Assembly (NCBI RefSeq): GCF_024679245.1 | Contig: NC_090195.1 | Coordinates: 4,158,300-4,222,299, forward strand | Source: Pseudorasbora parva | Lineage: Eukaryota; Chordata; Actinopteri; Cypriniformes; Gobionidae | Length of the DNA: 64,000 nt | Direction: 5' to 3' | Shown: one piece after another, positions 50,095 to 62,968 of the stretch | Position numbering within the stretch: the first letter of the stretch is position 1 | Layout of the letters: every line of letters starts with the position of its first letter | The notes under the pieces: model-generated | Database searches by the model: none | What the model was told of the DNA's origin: nothing | What the model saw: only the letters and a program-made list of their open reading frames with translations | Program-made: the position numbers and the translations under genes

Positions 50095-53000
50095 ATGTCA
50101 GCCCAGGCTCAGATGCGAGCTTTGCTGGATCAGCTGATGGGAACATCGAGGGATGGTGAGTGTTAGCTGCGTGCTAACGGCTCTGAGAGGATTTCTGAAG
50201 GCCGCGCGCTCAGATTAGCCCAAACCTGAATATAATAACCCAGTCAAAGATTAACATTAACTTCTTAAGATATGTATCACAGCCTTACGATTAGCTAAAT
50301 GCAGCAGCATTTCCTCTTGAATCGCTTCAGTTTAATGTTTGTGTCCATAAAGGATGGTGAAACAACGTCAGTGAGACGTATCGGTATGCTAAGCTAATAC
50401 AACAGCAGTGACAAATGACGCTATACATTATGAATACGTGTTTCTAAGCAAAACAAGATCAGATATAACTGTTATAGTCAGCGACATTGATTTAAAAAAG
50501 TTGAGAGATTCATGTTTTTAAAACGAATGGTAACGTTATGTATTCCTCATCTGATGTCTGTATAATGTAAACCCTAAATAATTGATAGTACTAATAGTAA
50601 TATTGATCAATATCTCGTCTTGAGCTGATACTCGGCATTATTGACATTCTTGTGAATATTTATTCAATTGATTTATATTGTGCGAAATAATTCACACACA
50701 TGTATACATGCACTCACTGTCAAAATAGCAAATATATAAAAGTATGATTTGCTTATTTTTGACATCCTATCCAATGGGTAGTGTACATTTTTTGTTGTGT
50801 AATATTTCATATACGCATTTATATTTATCATCACTGGCCACCTTGCCAGTTAACAGTATCAGCCACATGCATATATTGAATAAAATGTAGTTTCCCTAAA
50901 ATGGATGCATGCATTAAATCTGAATAAGCATTGCCAAGAGGAAATAAGGCTTTCTTTTCTTTTTTAGACTGTGTGATATGATTTTGATCAGCTCAAGAGG
51001 ATTTTAAGATGAGTAAACAACAGAAGGGACTTGAGCAGATGCACTTGAATTTGTTGAATTGAGTTTTACTGGTTGTAAGAAATCTCACCCTCGGTGTGAA
51101 TGAAGCGACTGTCTTTGTGAATGCTGAGATGAATTCATATGCTTCCCGTACATTTGTTTCATACAGACTGAACAATTGTGGCCCCTTTATTCTATTCATT
51201 AAGGTTCAGTGTATGTTTGCCAGCCTACATCTGCAAGGGAGTTGCAGAAAAGCCTCATGTTCATCGAGCCGTGAGTCACCAATGCTTTTTAAAGCTGTTA
51301 TGAATATGAAAAAACAATACTGTTTGCTTTCCAGCAGTAACTGTTTTACACATCATCACGCTAGTTGGTAACGTAAGAGTGAGCAGAGGAGATACGAAGC
51401 TTCTGCCCAGGCGGGTGTAGTACACTGATGCTGTGCCTGAGCATCTTTCTTCAAATCTGACTTAAAAAATAAATAAATAAAGGAAAGAGAACTCAGATTC
51501 CTCCGCCGACGTCTTCACTTTTATTCTTCTGTATCATTCCCAACTTCCTCATTACAGGTTTGGGCAAGAAAAGCTTTTCCCTTTAAACTTTTAGAGGCTG
51601 GGACCGCAGGAGGGGTTCTGAATGGGAGAGACCTCGCAGTGTGTATCAATTAACCTTTCACTTTAGTTTTCAATGTTTTATTTCAACTTGGTGAACTTGT
51701 TCAACATCTTGTATTGGTTGCTTTTAATATGCACATTAGATAATCCAGCATTTCTGTATGTAGTCACGAGGGACAATGCACTTAATGATGACTCTCTGAA
51801 ACATGACATCCCTCTCCGATCTGCTATCCCATACACATTTGCACTCAATTGGCAGTTATAAAGCATAGATGCAACATGTCAATTTAGGGCTGAGTGATAT
51901 ATGTTAAAAATTCACTATATTTGTGTAGCGTTTCTGGCTCTGACATTTTATCAACATCTTGAATAGTAATGCAATGACACTTAATGAATTTAATGTAACC
52001 ATTGAAATTCCAAATGTCAGAGTCTCTGATTTGTAAAAGCATAATTGAATTATGCCTGTTTGATTGAATTTATTCATAGTATGTTTTCCATTTTCATGTA
52101 TTAAAATGCAAAGCCTTTCTTTTTATAAATAAATCTTTCTTGTATTTTTATTGAATCACTATTAACTAGATTACTGTGAAACTCTAGAAGACAAAAAAAA
52201 AAATGAAGAGCTGTCACCCAGCCCTAACACACTGTAGAGAGACACTGAACACCAGTCAATCTATATGGTGACTGAACAGAATAACTGATAATGACAGACT
52301 GCTAGGGTAGCTTCTTGGGTTGGTCCATTTATTTTTAGACATTCATGTTAAAGAGCCAGTTAGAGAAACAGGCCTTGGGTCAGTGAAAGTTAGACTTCTC
52401 TATTCTACATGAACAGAGCCTTTACTTGCCACTTCACTTTGTCATGTAACAAAGATTATATCTGACACTCACACATGCTGCCTGCACTCAGATCTCATGA
52501 TTACACCACAGGGAAAGGCAGGTCTGTGACCCTTGGCCGCTAAATTAGCAGTGTGTAGTGTGACGCAGTGAGTGTATGTGTGTGCGTGAGAGAGAGAGAG
52601 ACTCAAGCAAGTGTGTGTGGTCTCATTCAATGTCAATTATGTGCTGTGTCCTTACAGGAGATGAGTCGAGACAGCGGGTTAAATTCACAGATGAGCGCGT
52701 CTGCAAATCGCACCTGCTCAACTGCTGCCCGCATGACATTCTCTCTGGAACGGTGAGGGGGAATTGGAAAACACATTGAAACTAAAGACTGTTTATTTAT
52801 GAAGCATATTGAAACCCTTGTTGTCTTCCTGTTTTTGTAGCGCATGGACCTTGGTGAATGCTCTAAGATCCATGATCTGGCGCTGAGAGCAGACTATGAG
52901 ATCGCATCTAAAGAGAGAGACCTGTTCTTTGAACTGGATGTAAGTGCCTCGATAAGTAGAGATCATCTGTTAGTGGTTTCAGGGAGTTTGCAGCGAAGGC

Positions 53001-56000
53001 TTTTGTGAATTGTGGTGCTGAAGTGGTGTGTGTTGTGTAGGCGGTGGATCACCTGGAGTCGTTTATTGCTGACTGCGACCGCAGGACTGAGTTGGCCAAG
53101 AAGCGTCTCGCTGAGACACAGGAAGAGATCAGCGCTGAGGTGGCTGCAAAGGTAAGAAGTGTTTATATAGCAATGGGTGCAATGCCATGAAGTGTTAAAA
53201 TGATGATTGTTAAAGGGACACTCCACTTTTTTTTAAAAGAGGCTCATTTTGTAAGCCCCTTATAGTTAAACAGTTGAGTTTCACTGTTTTTGAATCCATT
53301 CAGCCGATCTCTGTTTCTTGCGGTAGCACTTTTAACATAGCTTAGCATACATCATTGAATCGGATTAGACCGTTAGCATCGTGCTCAAAAATGACCAAAG
53401 ACTGTCACTATATTTTCCTTTTTAAAACTTGACTCTTCTGTAGTTACATTGTGTATTCAAACCAACGGAAAATGAAGTTGCGTTTGTTTATTTTTTAAAG
53501 ACCGATATAACTAGGAACTATTTTCTGCGTAATATCACTGCGCTGCTACACCCATGGTACGGCAGCAAAGTTTCCTGATTATTATGCAGGGATGAGAGAA
53601 TAGTAATCAGTCTCTTTTTCCGTTGATCTTGGAACACGATGTAACTACAAAATAGTCAAGTTTTAAATAGTAAAAATATTATATTTGAAAAAAAGTCTTT
53701 GGTCATTTTTCAGCGTGATGCTAATGGTCTAATCCGATTCAATGATGTATGCTAAGCTATGCTAAAAGTGCTACCGCCAGATACAGAGATCGCCTGAATG
53801 GATTCAAAAATGGTGAAACTCAGCTGATTAACTCTAAGGGACTTGGAAAATGAGTCTCTTAAAAAAAAGTGGAGTGTTTCTTTAATCCAATAATATTTGT
53901 GTTTTATACTTAAGTTGGTTTCCGGACTTAAAAAAGCTCCATTCATTTTCTCCACAAGGACTTGAATTGACTTTGAATGATAACTTATAAACCTTTAAAG
54001 ACAGACCTACTGTGAGTAACAAGGTTATTAATCGGTAGCATTTGCTTCTGCGTTATTTCAGCTTTTTTTTTTTTTTAGATAATCATGTGTAACAGTGGAA
54101 TTCCTGGTGAAGCACTACATTACCCGTGATGTGGTACAGAAAATTACCAAACAGGGCTGCGTTTACACACTATGATTTTCACATCTTAACCAATTTTAAA
54201 ATTGAGAGACCAGACACAATGACGGTTTCAACCGATTTTTAGCATTATAATCCTCTGAATGCGCACACTAAATTATTCTGCCATTTCTGCGAGACCTAGT
54301 GTTGTCAAAAGTACCGACCGCGATACCAAATCGGTACTGAAATGAAAAAAATGTGATGCTTCGAACGCTGTTGAGCTGGAATCGTAAACACCTCTGACTG
54401 GCCATTGTGCTCACAGCTACAATGATCAACGTACGGCAGCGGTTTGAAAGAACACGGAAGTGTTTTGAAAGCTCAAGCAGGCGACAACCAGCGGACCGGT
54501 AGGCTGATAGACGCCTGCATTCAAACGCTCTGTGTGTATCTGTGCAAGCGCTCCTTGAAAAGCGTCATTGATGTATTTTTACAACATGTTTGTGACGCGC
54601 TTATCGTATTAGTAGCTATTCTGACATATTTGATGAGCGCGTGAGCACAATGGCCAGTCAGAGGTGTTTACGATTACAGCTCATCAGCGCTCGAAGCGTC
54701 ACATTTGAACATTTCAGTACCTATTTGGTTTTGCGGTCGGTACTTTTAACAACACTTGCGAAACCATACACTTGTGGATTATAGGAACGATTTCACAGTG
54801 ACAGGAGATATCACGGAGACTCGCAAGATCAAACGTGACTTAAGAAAAACAAATGGAGCACAATCAACATTGTCCGCTGGCTCTCCTAGAGCATGTTATG
54901 TTTTACGATGTAAAACAAAAGTAGAACATTTTTGTGTAAAATATAAATCTCAATATTCTGCTTGCGTGGCATGTTTGTGGCTGCCAAATTTCAGCTATAT
55001 AAGCATGCCAAATCTGGTAGGTGACCCTTGCTCGCTCTCATTTACTATTGTGTGTATCAGGTCAAGAGGCAGCCACATCAAGAGTTGGAAATATCAAATT
55101 ATTGCAATTTGGGATCATGGAGGCTCTGACACAATCAGGAGCAGTAAAATAATTGAAATGACACCACACAATTTAGGATTACAAAAAGTATTTTGCCCAA
55201 GTCTTGAATTGGGCCACGCTCCCTGATCTACGTTGATCATAGTTCATTGGTGGCAATTATTATTCTATAATCAATTTGGGCTTACGATGCTTTTGGGAAA
55301 CGCAGCCCTGAGTTGAAATAAGCAACACATGCCAAAAGATCTCTAGCACCACCAACTCCCATGAAGCGCGTTTAAGAACTGTTCGTTTCATCATATGTCT
55401 TATGTGTAGAGTATTTGAGTCATTAGTTTGTCTAAAGGGCACAGGGGTTCTGTGATCTTTGCCTCATTTGCTTCATGTGTTTGTCTGACAGGCAGAAAAG
55501 GTTCACGAGTTGAACGAGGAGATCGGGAAGCTGCTGGCGAAGGCTGAGCAGCTCGGTGCTGAAGGAAATGTAGATGAAGCCCAGAAAGTTCTGCAGGAGG
55601 TTGAGAAAGTCCGGACTAAGAAGAAGGATGCAGAGGTTAGACAACATGTTTCAGTATTTATATTTTGTTACCTTGTTTGCCCACATAAGCTGTCACATTT
55701 AATTTAATTCAAATCATTGCCTTTATAATCTCTACTGTGAGTTTTCTCTAGGTTCATCATTTGGTCTGTATGTTGCTGTTTGTGCCTTTACAGGAAGAGT
55801 ACAGGAACTCTATGCCTGCCTCCAGTTTCCAGCAGCAGAAGTTGCGAGTCTGTGAGGTTTGCTCCGCCTATTTAGGTCTCCATGACAACGACAGGCGTCT
55901 CGCTGACCACTTTGGTGGCAAACTGCACCTGGGCTTCATCCAGATCAGAGAGAAGCTGGAGCAGCTGAAGGTAGCGGGTCGGCCTAAATCTGGACAGGCG

Positions 56001-57353
56001 GGGGTCGGTGGTTTAGAATAGAAAGTGACGTTGCAGCATCTCTTCTCTGCAGAAAACCGTGCAGGACAAACAGGTGAGGCGGAACCAAGAGCGACTGAAG
56101 AGGAGGGAAGAGCGGGAGAAAGAGGAGAGGATGAAAAAGCGGTGAGAATATTTTCATGTGCCGGTTTTGTGTGCATCTTAAACATGCGTTATGCACTATT
56201 GAATAGAAAGGTGTTCTAGTCTGGTTTTCAAAATATTTTTTCAGCTTGAAGTTTTTTTTTTTGCATTAAAGATTCAATAAATGCAAGATGTTTCTAAAGT
56301 CAATAAACAGTGTAAATAATTGTGATCTCCATATTAACCAAAATAATCGTTATTGTCTTGTTTTTCTTTGTAGGACCAAGTCACGCAGCCGAGAACGCAA
56401 GAGGTCAGTTGCTCATTCACTTCACATGTATCTTCTTGCCATAATATCTGTTATGAGTAATACAAGAAGAAAGCAAAACAAGACCTGAGATTCTGTCAGA
56501 AAGTGGCAACAAAAACGTCATGGTTAAAAATCATGATTCTGAAAGTAATTGCCTTTTTAAAATTGTGACTTTCAAGCTTGGCCAAGTCTTTGGAATTTAT
56601 AAAATCTTAATGTAATTGAAGTCCGTTTACTCAGCTCTATATCAATAGCTGAGCACAAAGCATTTTAGGGTATAAATGTATAGCCAGGGCTGATTTGTGA
56701 GCATTGTTTTTTTTGGATGTTCTTTCAAATTAATGTGAAAACTAGTTCAGTTTCCTGAATAATCCAATATCAGTCTAAATCAAAATAAAATCCATATCTA
56801 TTATTAAATGCAAATGACAAATAAAAGAACATAGAGATTTTTAAAAAATTATTATTATTGTAAAATTGGATGCTTATCTAATCTTATGTTTGTTTGTAGG
56901 TCTCGTTCTCGTGACCGCGACCGGGAGCGCAGGCGCCGGCGTTCCCGCTCCGCATCGCGAGAGAAACGGCGTTCTCGTTCTCGCTCTAAAGAGCGCGACA
57001 GACGCCGGCGGCACCGTTCCCGATCCAGATCCCGCTCGCGACACAGCCGAGAACACTCACACAAGTAACTATACTGAAGCTTTGAGAAATCAGATCGCTT
57101 TATTACAGTTTTTGTACAAATTTGGATTTAACCATTGAAGTATTTTTTGCCATGGTGTAAAAAATAGATATGCAAACAAACCTTCTGTCTTGTAGTAACA
57201 GTTGATCTGTGTGTGTGTGTGTGTGTTAGGTCTTCACGGGACCGCGATCGCGAGAGGGACAGCAAGCACAGTTCATCTGAGCGGAGATCAGACGGGCTGA
57301 ACGGCAGGACAGAATCTCGCCGTCATGATGACAGAGAGGCTGGGGAGATCTGA
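50095..57353 (+). CDS. luc7l: LUC7-like, U1 snRNP-associated splicing factor
   Basis: LUC7 family proteins bind U1 snRNP and influence 5' splice-site choice in the nucleus. Ten exons: 50095-50155, 52658-52752, 52841-52939, 53041-53151, 55492-55635, 55794-55970, 56053-56141, 56374-56403, 56900-57064, 57230-57353; phases agree, total 364 residues (human isoform about 371). The N-terminus MSAQAQMRALLDQLMG is typical. A first CCCH-type zinc finger sits around C36, C44 and H46. A charged coiled-coil region covers about 85-170. A second finger has C190, C193, H209 and H215 (RVCEVC ... DHFGGKLH). From about 245 to the end the protein is RE/RS-rich, typical of SR-like splicing factors, and ends EAGEI. 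LUC7L2 is the alternative paralogue; the fam234a neighbour supports LUC7L. The AG-rich exons 7-9 are short and could be alternatively spliced. Confidence 0.94.
53210..53885. mobile_element. TTAA foldback element in luc7l intron 4
   Basis: It begins 'ttaaagggacactccacttt' and ends 'aaagtggagtgtttctttaa'. The two halves are inverted copies ('cattgaatcggattagacc' against 'ggtctaatccgattcaatg') meeting around 53500-53560. 676 bp, non-coding. Confidence 0.88.
54152..55310. mobile_element. Element with CAGGGCTGCGTTT ends, carrying a nested element
   Basis: The left end 'cagggctgcgttt' (54152) is the exact inverse of the right end 'aaacgcagccctg' (55310). The interior includes a 156-residue open frame at 54756-55226 without recognisable domains. 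The flanks do not show a clean target duplication. The CAGGG terminus resembles hAT ends (inference). It lies in luc7l intron 4. Confidence 0.65.
54297..54757. mobile_element. Nested foldback element with 8-bp duplication
   Basis: The ends 'agtgttgtcaaaagtaccga' and 'tcggtacttttaacaacact' are inverted repeats, and the arms continue to match inward ('gtaaacacctctgactggcc' against its inverse). The flanks 'gcgagacc' (54289-54296) and 'gcgaaacc' (54758-54765) form an 8-bp duplication with one mismatch. It is inserted in the larger element 54152-55310. Confidence 0.82.
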
Positions 57354-58076
57354 ATCATCTCACTCTACCATAGCAAACACAAACCGCGCTCATACATACA
57401 CACAATTTTTTATTTATCATGTTTGCTTCATCTGTAGTAAACTGCCCATGCCCCGTTTCATTAAAGTCTTTGTAGTCTTTAATATCTCAGTCCAGTGAGA
57501 ATTGAATCTGTCTGATCCACTGTCCAGTGTTGAAATGACATTTGTTTTTGTTCTCTCAAAATATGTACTGCTTTTTTCCTCTCTTTTTTGGCCCCTCCAT
57601 AATGTTAATTTTTTGGATTGGGTTTTAATTCCGTACTGTTTGTCCAGAGTGAATGTGTGCATGTTTGCACGGAGCTCATTCTACTTTGAAAGCTGTTCTG
57701 AGGTCAGTTTAAAGCCCTTTCTTTAAAGATAGCTGCAGTATTTCCCCATAGAGAGAGAGACTGAGCTCACTCACTCTGTTTTAGTAGCAGAGGTGTAGGA
57801 GTTAAATCTAAACAAGAGAATCCTTCATGACATATTGTTTCAGAATTACTATGTACATGATCTTTTATAATGCTGTTTTGATTTCATGTTGTCCTTATCA
57901 AAGTGCATTAAATGGTTTTATGAATTTATATGGTGTTTGTCATTAATGAGGACTCTTATCCAACTGAGAAAGTGCAAGTCTTTCAAACTTACATAAATTT
58001 CTAACTAATAATATGGTTAAATGCTTAAGTGATTGGTATTCAGAAAATGTATCACATGAATTTGATATGGAATAAA
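57354..58076 (+). other. luc7l: luc7l 3' UTR with candidate poly(A) signals
   Basis: After the stop there are ATTAAA hexamers at 57460-57465 and 57908-57913 and an AATAAA at 58071-58076. Which one is used cannot be decided. No other coding sequence was found. Confidence 0.45.
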
Positions 58077-58141
58077 TATTTAGAACAATATATTTTCAGT
58101 AGTTACTGCTTGTCACTGGTTCAAAATAGAGCCTGAAACAC

Positions 58142-58540
58142 TTAAAGGGATTGTTCACCCAAAAGTGTCTTATGAATCAGACGCAGCGTAAGCATTTTGA
58201 GCTGCGAGATGTTACACTTTCTTTGTAAGTTGAATATGGAAGGCAGTTTTCCAGAAGCTAGATATTTTACTTTGTAATGCGCTAAATATGTATATTTTTC
58301 TTACTCAAGCCCATATATTCCCTTCATAAAGCCTGTATTAACAAATGGAGACGTGTGGAGCACTTTTATAATGGATAGATGCACTTTTTAGGCTGCTATT
58401 ATAAAGCTTGGAAGCGTCAGGACATTTTTTAATATAACTGATTGTGTTCGTCTGAAAGAAGAATGTCATACACACAGGAAGACTTGAGGGTGAGTAAGTC
58501 ATGGGCTCATTTTAATTTTTGAGTGAACTATCCCTTTTAG
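58142..58540. mobile_element. TTAA element related to the one at 660-1092
   Basis: It starts 'ttaaagggattgttcaccc' and ends 'gagtgaactatccctttta'. It is colinear with 700-1092 ('ctagatattttact', 'gtgtggagcacttttataat', 'gcgtcaggacattt', 'gacttgagggtgagtaa'). The left arm is mostly deleted. Confidence 0.8.
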
Positions 58541-58959
58541 AAGGACTTGTTTTTGTGTCATGAAAAGTGATGTTTTAAAAACGTTTTGCTACAATTAATT
58601 GAATGAATGTTTACATTGTTATGATTTTAATTGTTGGATACAGACCAGACGATTCGACGATTCCCAAAAACTGAAAATCCTGTTTTCAGAGACATTTTTT
58701 AATGTTTGGTTATTTTTATGTTCCGTTATAGTTCATCAAACATATCTATTATGTTCAACAAATAACGAGGGGTTTCTTTTTTCAGTTAATGTGAGTGATT
58801 GATATGACTACGCTAGTATTCTGATTTATCTTTATTTAATCAAATTAAAAATCATATAAAGTATTGTTATATTTTAAATGCAATAAATATGACATATTAT
58901 ATTTTATAATAATACGGTAATTATACAAATGGTGTTTTAAAATTGTATTTTTTTTCACG

Positions 58960-59300
58960 TAGCCGTCAGATAGCGTGATTACGCTGGCAACAAGCTGAAG
59001 CTGTAGCTCGTCACTTCCGGCAACGTCACCGTGACGCCACAGTCAAAACAACCGAAACATGATGCTAGCGCCTCTCACCCGCGAGTAAAATGTCGTGTTT
59101 TTAGCTATCGCCGATGAACGCTTTGGATATTTGTCATCTTAATGTCACGATCTTGTCGAACTATGAGTTTGGCAGTGTTTTTATCGGGACACGGGAACAA
59201 AAAGTCATCATAAAAGCACCAGTGTAGCTACCGGTTTGCTAACGACAGGCGTCAGTCCAGCAGTCAAACCCGGTACGGCTGTAATTATTCATATATTACT
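58960..59300 (+). promoter_or_regulatory. stub1: Probable stub1 promoter / first non-coding exon
   Basis: A GC-rich, TATA-less island carries an ETS-type ACTTCCGG (59013-59020) and a CRE-like inverted repeat 'cgtcaccgtgacg' (59024-59036). A possible donor (GTACGG, about 59272) could splice to an acceptor 'ttgtgcag' just before 59689. The start site is not determined. Confidence 0.5.
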
Positions 59301-59801
59301 TTTAAAATGCCATTTTTAAAGTCAGATAGTGTTTATTCTTGTCTGTGGGCTCCATCAAACTGATTTGAAGCGTGTGGAGCGCCTGTAGATGTACAGACGT
59401 ATCAGCCACATGTCATTCTGTTGAGTTTCTCTTCTAATCACCTGTCATTTACATTTCTTTAGTTTGACTAAATTGTGATGATTCACTCTTGCTGTTGGTC
59501 AAACTGCGTGAGTTGTTTGTTCACAGGTCAGCTGGAAGAGTCAGGAATCATCTGACAGCTGTCAGGGGCTGATCAGAGTCCAGATGTGTGTGTTATGTTG
59601 GCTGTAAGCCTGTAATTTGTGTTATTGCACAATTCTTGTCATTGCAGTCTACATGTATGTAATGTGTATTTGTGTGTCTGTTGTGCAGTGCGAGAGGTTT
59701 GCAGGTATCTGGATCCCCGGGACAGGCCGGTGCTCACCGAAGAGACGGGGAACCGGATCGGTAAGCAGGGGGGAGCGGCCACCGCTGAGCCCGTGGAGAA
59801 G

Positions 59802-61213
59802 ATGGCGAGCAGCCCGGAGAAAAGCTCCTCCGCGCAGGAGCTCAAGGAGCAGGGCAACCGCCTGTTCCTCAGCCGCAAATACCAGGAGGCCGTGACCTGC
59901 TACAGCAAAGCCATTGTGAGTGGGGCAGGAGTTTATGATCAAATATTTGATAAATGCGCTTTAAAAATGTGTCGGTACGATTACTGGTCCAAAGTTTGGA
60001 AATCTAACAATCTTTTTCATGTTCTTTTAAAAGAGGTCTCTTCCGCTCAAGGCTCCATTTAATTGACCAATAAAAATTCCTTAATATTTTGAAAAACAGT
60101 GCCTGAGTGCCGACCCTCCCTAAAAAGTTGCGGTTTGGATTTAAATAGGCAAACATCTATGATTGGATGATTATTGCAGTGATTATTATGTTATATGTTT
60201 GGCAACAGTTCTTCTATCCCTCACTGATGGAGTGTGTAGCTTTTCATTTCTTAGTCAGTCATGTGAAAGACCCATCATGGCCATATTCCAGGATGAGGAT
60301 GTCCAGATTCATCAGCTCAGACTGAGAGAGAATGGCTGTGAGCGATCATGAAGAATCATTCACACACATCAAGTCCAGAGTCTCCCAAAGTCTTTGGGAT
60401 GTGCAGAGGAGACTTTACACACTGCTGGACTCTTGTATTGGCAATACAAGATCTGATGCACCTCTTCATGGAAATAACATTTCAGCATTTATTTCCATCA
60501 AGAGGGGCATCATTTTTTTGGTAAAGATTTTTTATCTAAATGTTATTTATTCCTAGCCTAGCTTTGCCCTCCTACGTACTTCCGCTCAATTTTCATTTTC
60601 CTTTGGTGCTCCGTCTGGGATTGCGGTGTATTCTCTGGTTTTCTCTGGTCCAATCAGCGAACAGAGAGAGTGGCTGATAATGTTGGATGTTGTGTGCTAA
60701 TTTGAGATGACGAACGTCATGACCAAACCTTAACGATTGGTTATGGCAGCTCTAGACTGGCTCTGGGCAGATCCAATAGCTTTAAACTTAAACACAGTAC
60801 CCGCCTTCAAGGAAGTAAATGCCTGTTAATGGAGAGTGGCCAGACTCTCTGTACAAATGAAATGTATGAGAGTCTGGTAGGACCAGGCTAATTTATTCCT
60901 GTGATGCAAAGCTGAATTTTCAGCATAATTGCTCCAGTCTTTGGGTGAGATGGTGGCTCAGTGGTGTCCCCTCACAGGCCCCGGGTCAAGTCCCGGCTGA
61001 GATGGGAGTCCTTTCTGTGTCAGTTGTGTGGGTTTCCTCCGGGTGCTCCAGTTTTCCCCACACAGTCCAAAGACATACAGGTTAGGTGGATTGGACTTGC
61101 CAAATTAGCTGTGTGTGTGTGTGTGTCCGTGTGTGTGTGTGTGTGTCCGTGTGTGTGTGTGTGTGTCCGTGTGTGTGTGTGTCCGTGTGTGTGTGTGTCC
61201 GTGTGTGTGTGTG

Positions 61214-61276
<63 letters not shown>

Positions 61277-62924
61277 GTGTGTGTGTGTGTCCGTGTGTGT
61301 GTGTGTCCGTGTCCCAGTCTCAGTCCCATTACTCTCAGTGCTGGGCTGGGTCAGGAAGGGCATCTGCTGTAAAACCTTGCCAAATCATGTGTGTGTGCGT
61401 GCCAATGAAGCAGACCCAAATGCGCAGGACTAATCAAGGAAAATACATTACTCCAGTCATAAGTGTCACATGATCCTTTAGAAATCAGACTAATATGATG
61501 ATATAATCTAGAAACATTCCTGATTGTTATCAGAGTTGAAAACTGTTGTGCTGCTTTCATATTTTTGTCGAAATCATGATGAACTACCATTCAAAAGTAA
61601 AGTTTAAAAAATGTATACTTTTATTCAGCGTGCATTAAATTAATAAAAAGTAAGACACTTACAATGTTATAAAAGTAGTGTTTTTTTTTTACTTTCTATT
61701 TATCCAGGAATCCTTAAAAAAGTGCATCACTGTTTCCTCAAAAATATTAAACAGCAAAAACTTTAACATTTATCATAAGAAACGTTATTTAATAATGCAC
61801 TGATAATATTTGAGCAGCAAATCATCATATCAGAATGAAAGGATCATGTGACTGAAGACTGGAGTAATGATGCTGAATATTCAGCTTTGATCATAGGAAT
61901 AAATTATATTTTAAAATATATTCACATAGAAAACAGTTGTAATATTTTTAACAATATATGTTTTACTGTATTTTGATCACATAAATGCAGCCTTGCTGAG
62001 CAGGAGAGACTTGCAACTTGGAAAAAAATGTAACATGGTTTCCAGTTCATTTTATTTTAAGGTGTCACTGTTATATATTGAAGTAATATTAAGTAAATGA
62101 ACTTACTATAGTGTTAGGGTAGGATTATGGTTTGGTTAAGGGTTAGTTTCATGTAATTATACATAATTTACACTTATTACTATGGTAAGTACATGTATCA
62201 TATGTAACAAGGACACTAAAATAAAGTGATACATGGTTTCCTTTCCACACAGTTTAGATGAATATATATGCACGTTTGATATTCAGTAATGCATTTAAAG
62301 AGATAGTCCACCCAAAAATGAAAATTGTCATAATCCGCTCACCCTCAAGTTGTTCCAAACCTGTATGAGTTCCTTCTGTTGAACACAAAAGAAGATATTT
62401 TAAAGAACGTCGGTGTCTAAACAGTTGACTATATTCATTGACTTCCATGGAATGATTTTCCTAATATGGAAGTGAATGGGTGTCGTCAACAGTTTAGTCA
62501 TTAACATTCTCTAAAATATCTTCTTGTGTGTTCAACAGAAGGAACTCATACAGGTTTGGAACAACTTGAGGGTGAGTAAGTGATGACAACAGTTTTGGGT
62601 GGACTATCCTTTTAACTTAAGTGAAGATTTTCTATTGCCAGAAAAAATACACGCTCTCTAGAGCTGCTAAAAGTTGTTGAGTTTGGCTCTGTGTGCTTAA
62701 CCGAACATGTTTGTTTTGTGTGTAGAACCGTAACCCCTCAGTGGCCGTGTACTACACTAACAGAGCGTTATGCTACGTGAAGCTACAGCAACACGACAAG
62801 GCATTGGCCGACTGTAAACACGCCCTCGAGCTCGACAGCCAATCAGTGAAGGCGCACTTTTTCCTGGGTCAGTGTCAGCTGGAGCTGGAGAACTATGAGG
62901 AGGCCATCGGCAATCTACAGAGAG
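59802..62924 (+). CDS. stub1: STIP1 homology and U-box protein 1 (CHIP), first two coding exons
   Basis: STUB1/CHIP is a cytosolic co-chaperone and E3 ubiquitin ligase: its TPR domain binds the EEVD tails of HSP70/HSP90 and its U-box ubiquitinates their clients. Two exons are present: 59802-59915 ([20 protein letters not shown]... to YSKAI) and 62726-62924 ([20 protein letters not shown]... to NLQR), ending one base into a codon at a GTACAC donor. Together they give about 104 residues and cover TPR1-TPR2 and the start of TPR3, matching the family nearly residue for residue. The coiled coil and U-box lie beyond base 64000. The start at MASSPEK is shorter than the glycine-rich human N-terminus. 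The frame stays open upstream to the presumed acceptor at 59689. The 2.8-kb intron is full of repeats. Confidence 0.94.
60554..60890. mobile_element. TAGCC...GGCTA element, second copy, with exact 9-bp duplication
   Basis: It begins 'tagcctagc' and ends 'accaggcta' and is flanked by 'atttattcc' at 60545-60553 and 60891-60899. The insertion split a copy of the dispersed repeat, whose consensus reads through 'tttattcctgtgat'. 337 bp, non-coding, in stub1 intron 1. It shares termini and duplication length with 131-659. Confidence 0.78.
61110..61312. repeat. (TG)n microsatellite with TCCG interruptions
   Basis: About 200 bases of TG repeat are broken at fairly regular intervals by 'tccg'. The Cys/Val and Thr/His frames on either strand are artefacts. 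Confidence 0.97.
61440..62035. repeat. Widespread interspersed repeat copies, two orientations
   Basis: A forward fragment (61440-61620; 'actccagtcataagtgtcac') is followed by an inverted copy (61630-62035; 'gactgaagactggagtaatg' ... 'aatgcagccttgctgagcag'). It lies in stub1 intron 1. Confidence 0.7.
62295..62615. mobile_element. TTAA foldback MITE in stub1 intron 1
   Basis: Ends TTAAAGAGATAGTCCACCC and its inverse (to 62615). The arms pair through 'gttccaaacctgtatgag', with the centre near 62450. It belongs to the same family as 43314-43644. Confidence 0.88.
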
Positions 62925-62968
62925 GTACACACACGCACAGCTGGAAGTAGGAGTTATTGATAAGGAAT

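Noticed and set aside
54756..55226. 156-residue open frame in luc7l intron 4
   Set aside because: It lies inside a transposon with inverted ends, has no recognisable domain and no splice context.
61082..61473. Cys/Val-rich 170-residue frame between stub1 exons
   Set aside because: It is produced by the (TG)n repeat in the intron.
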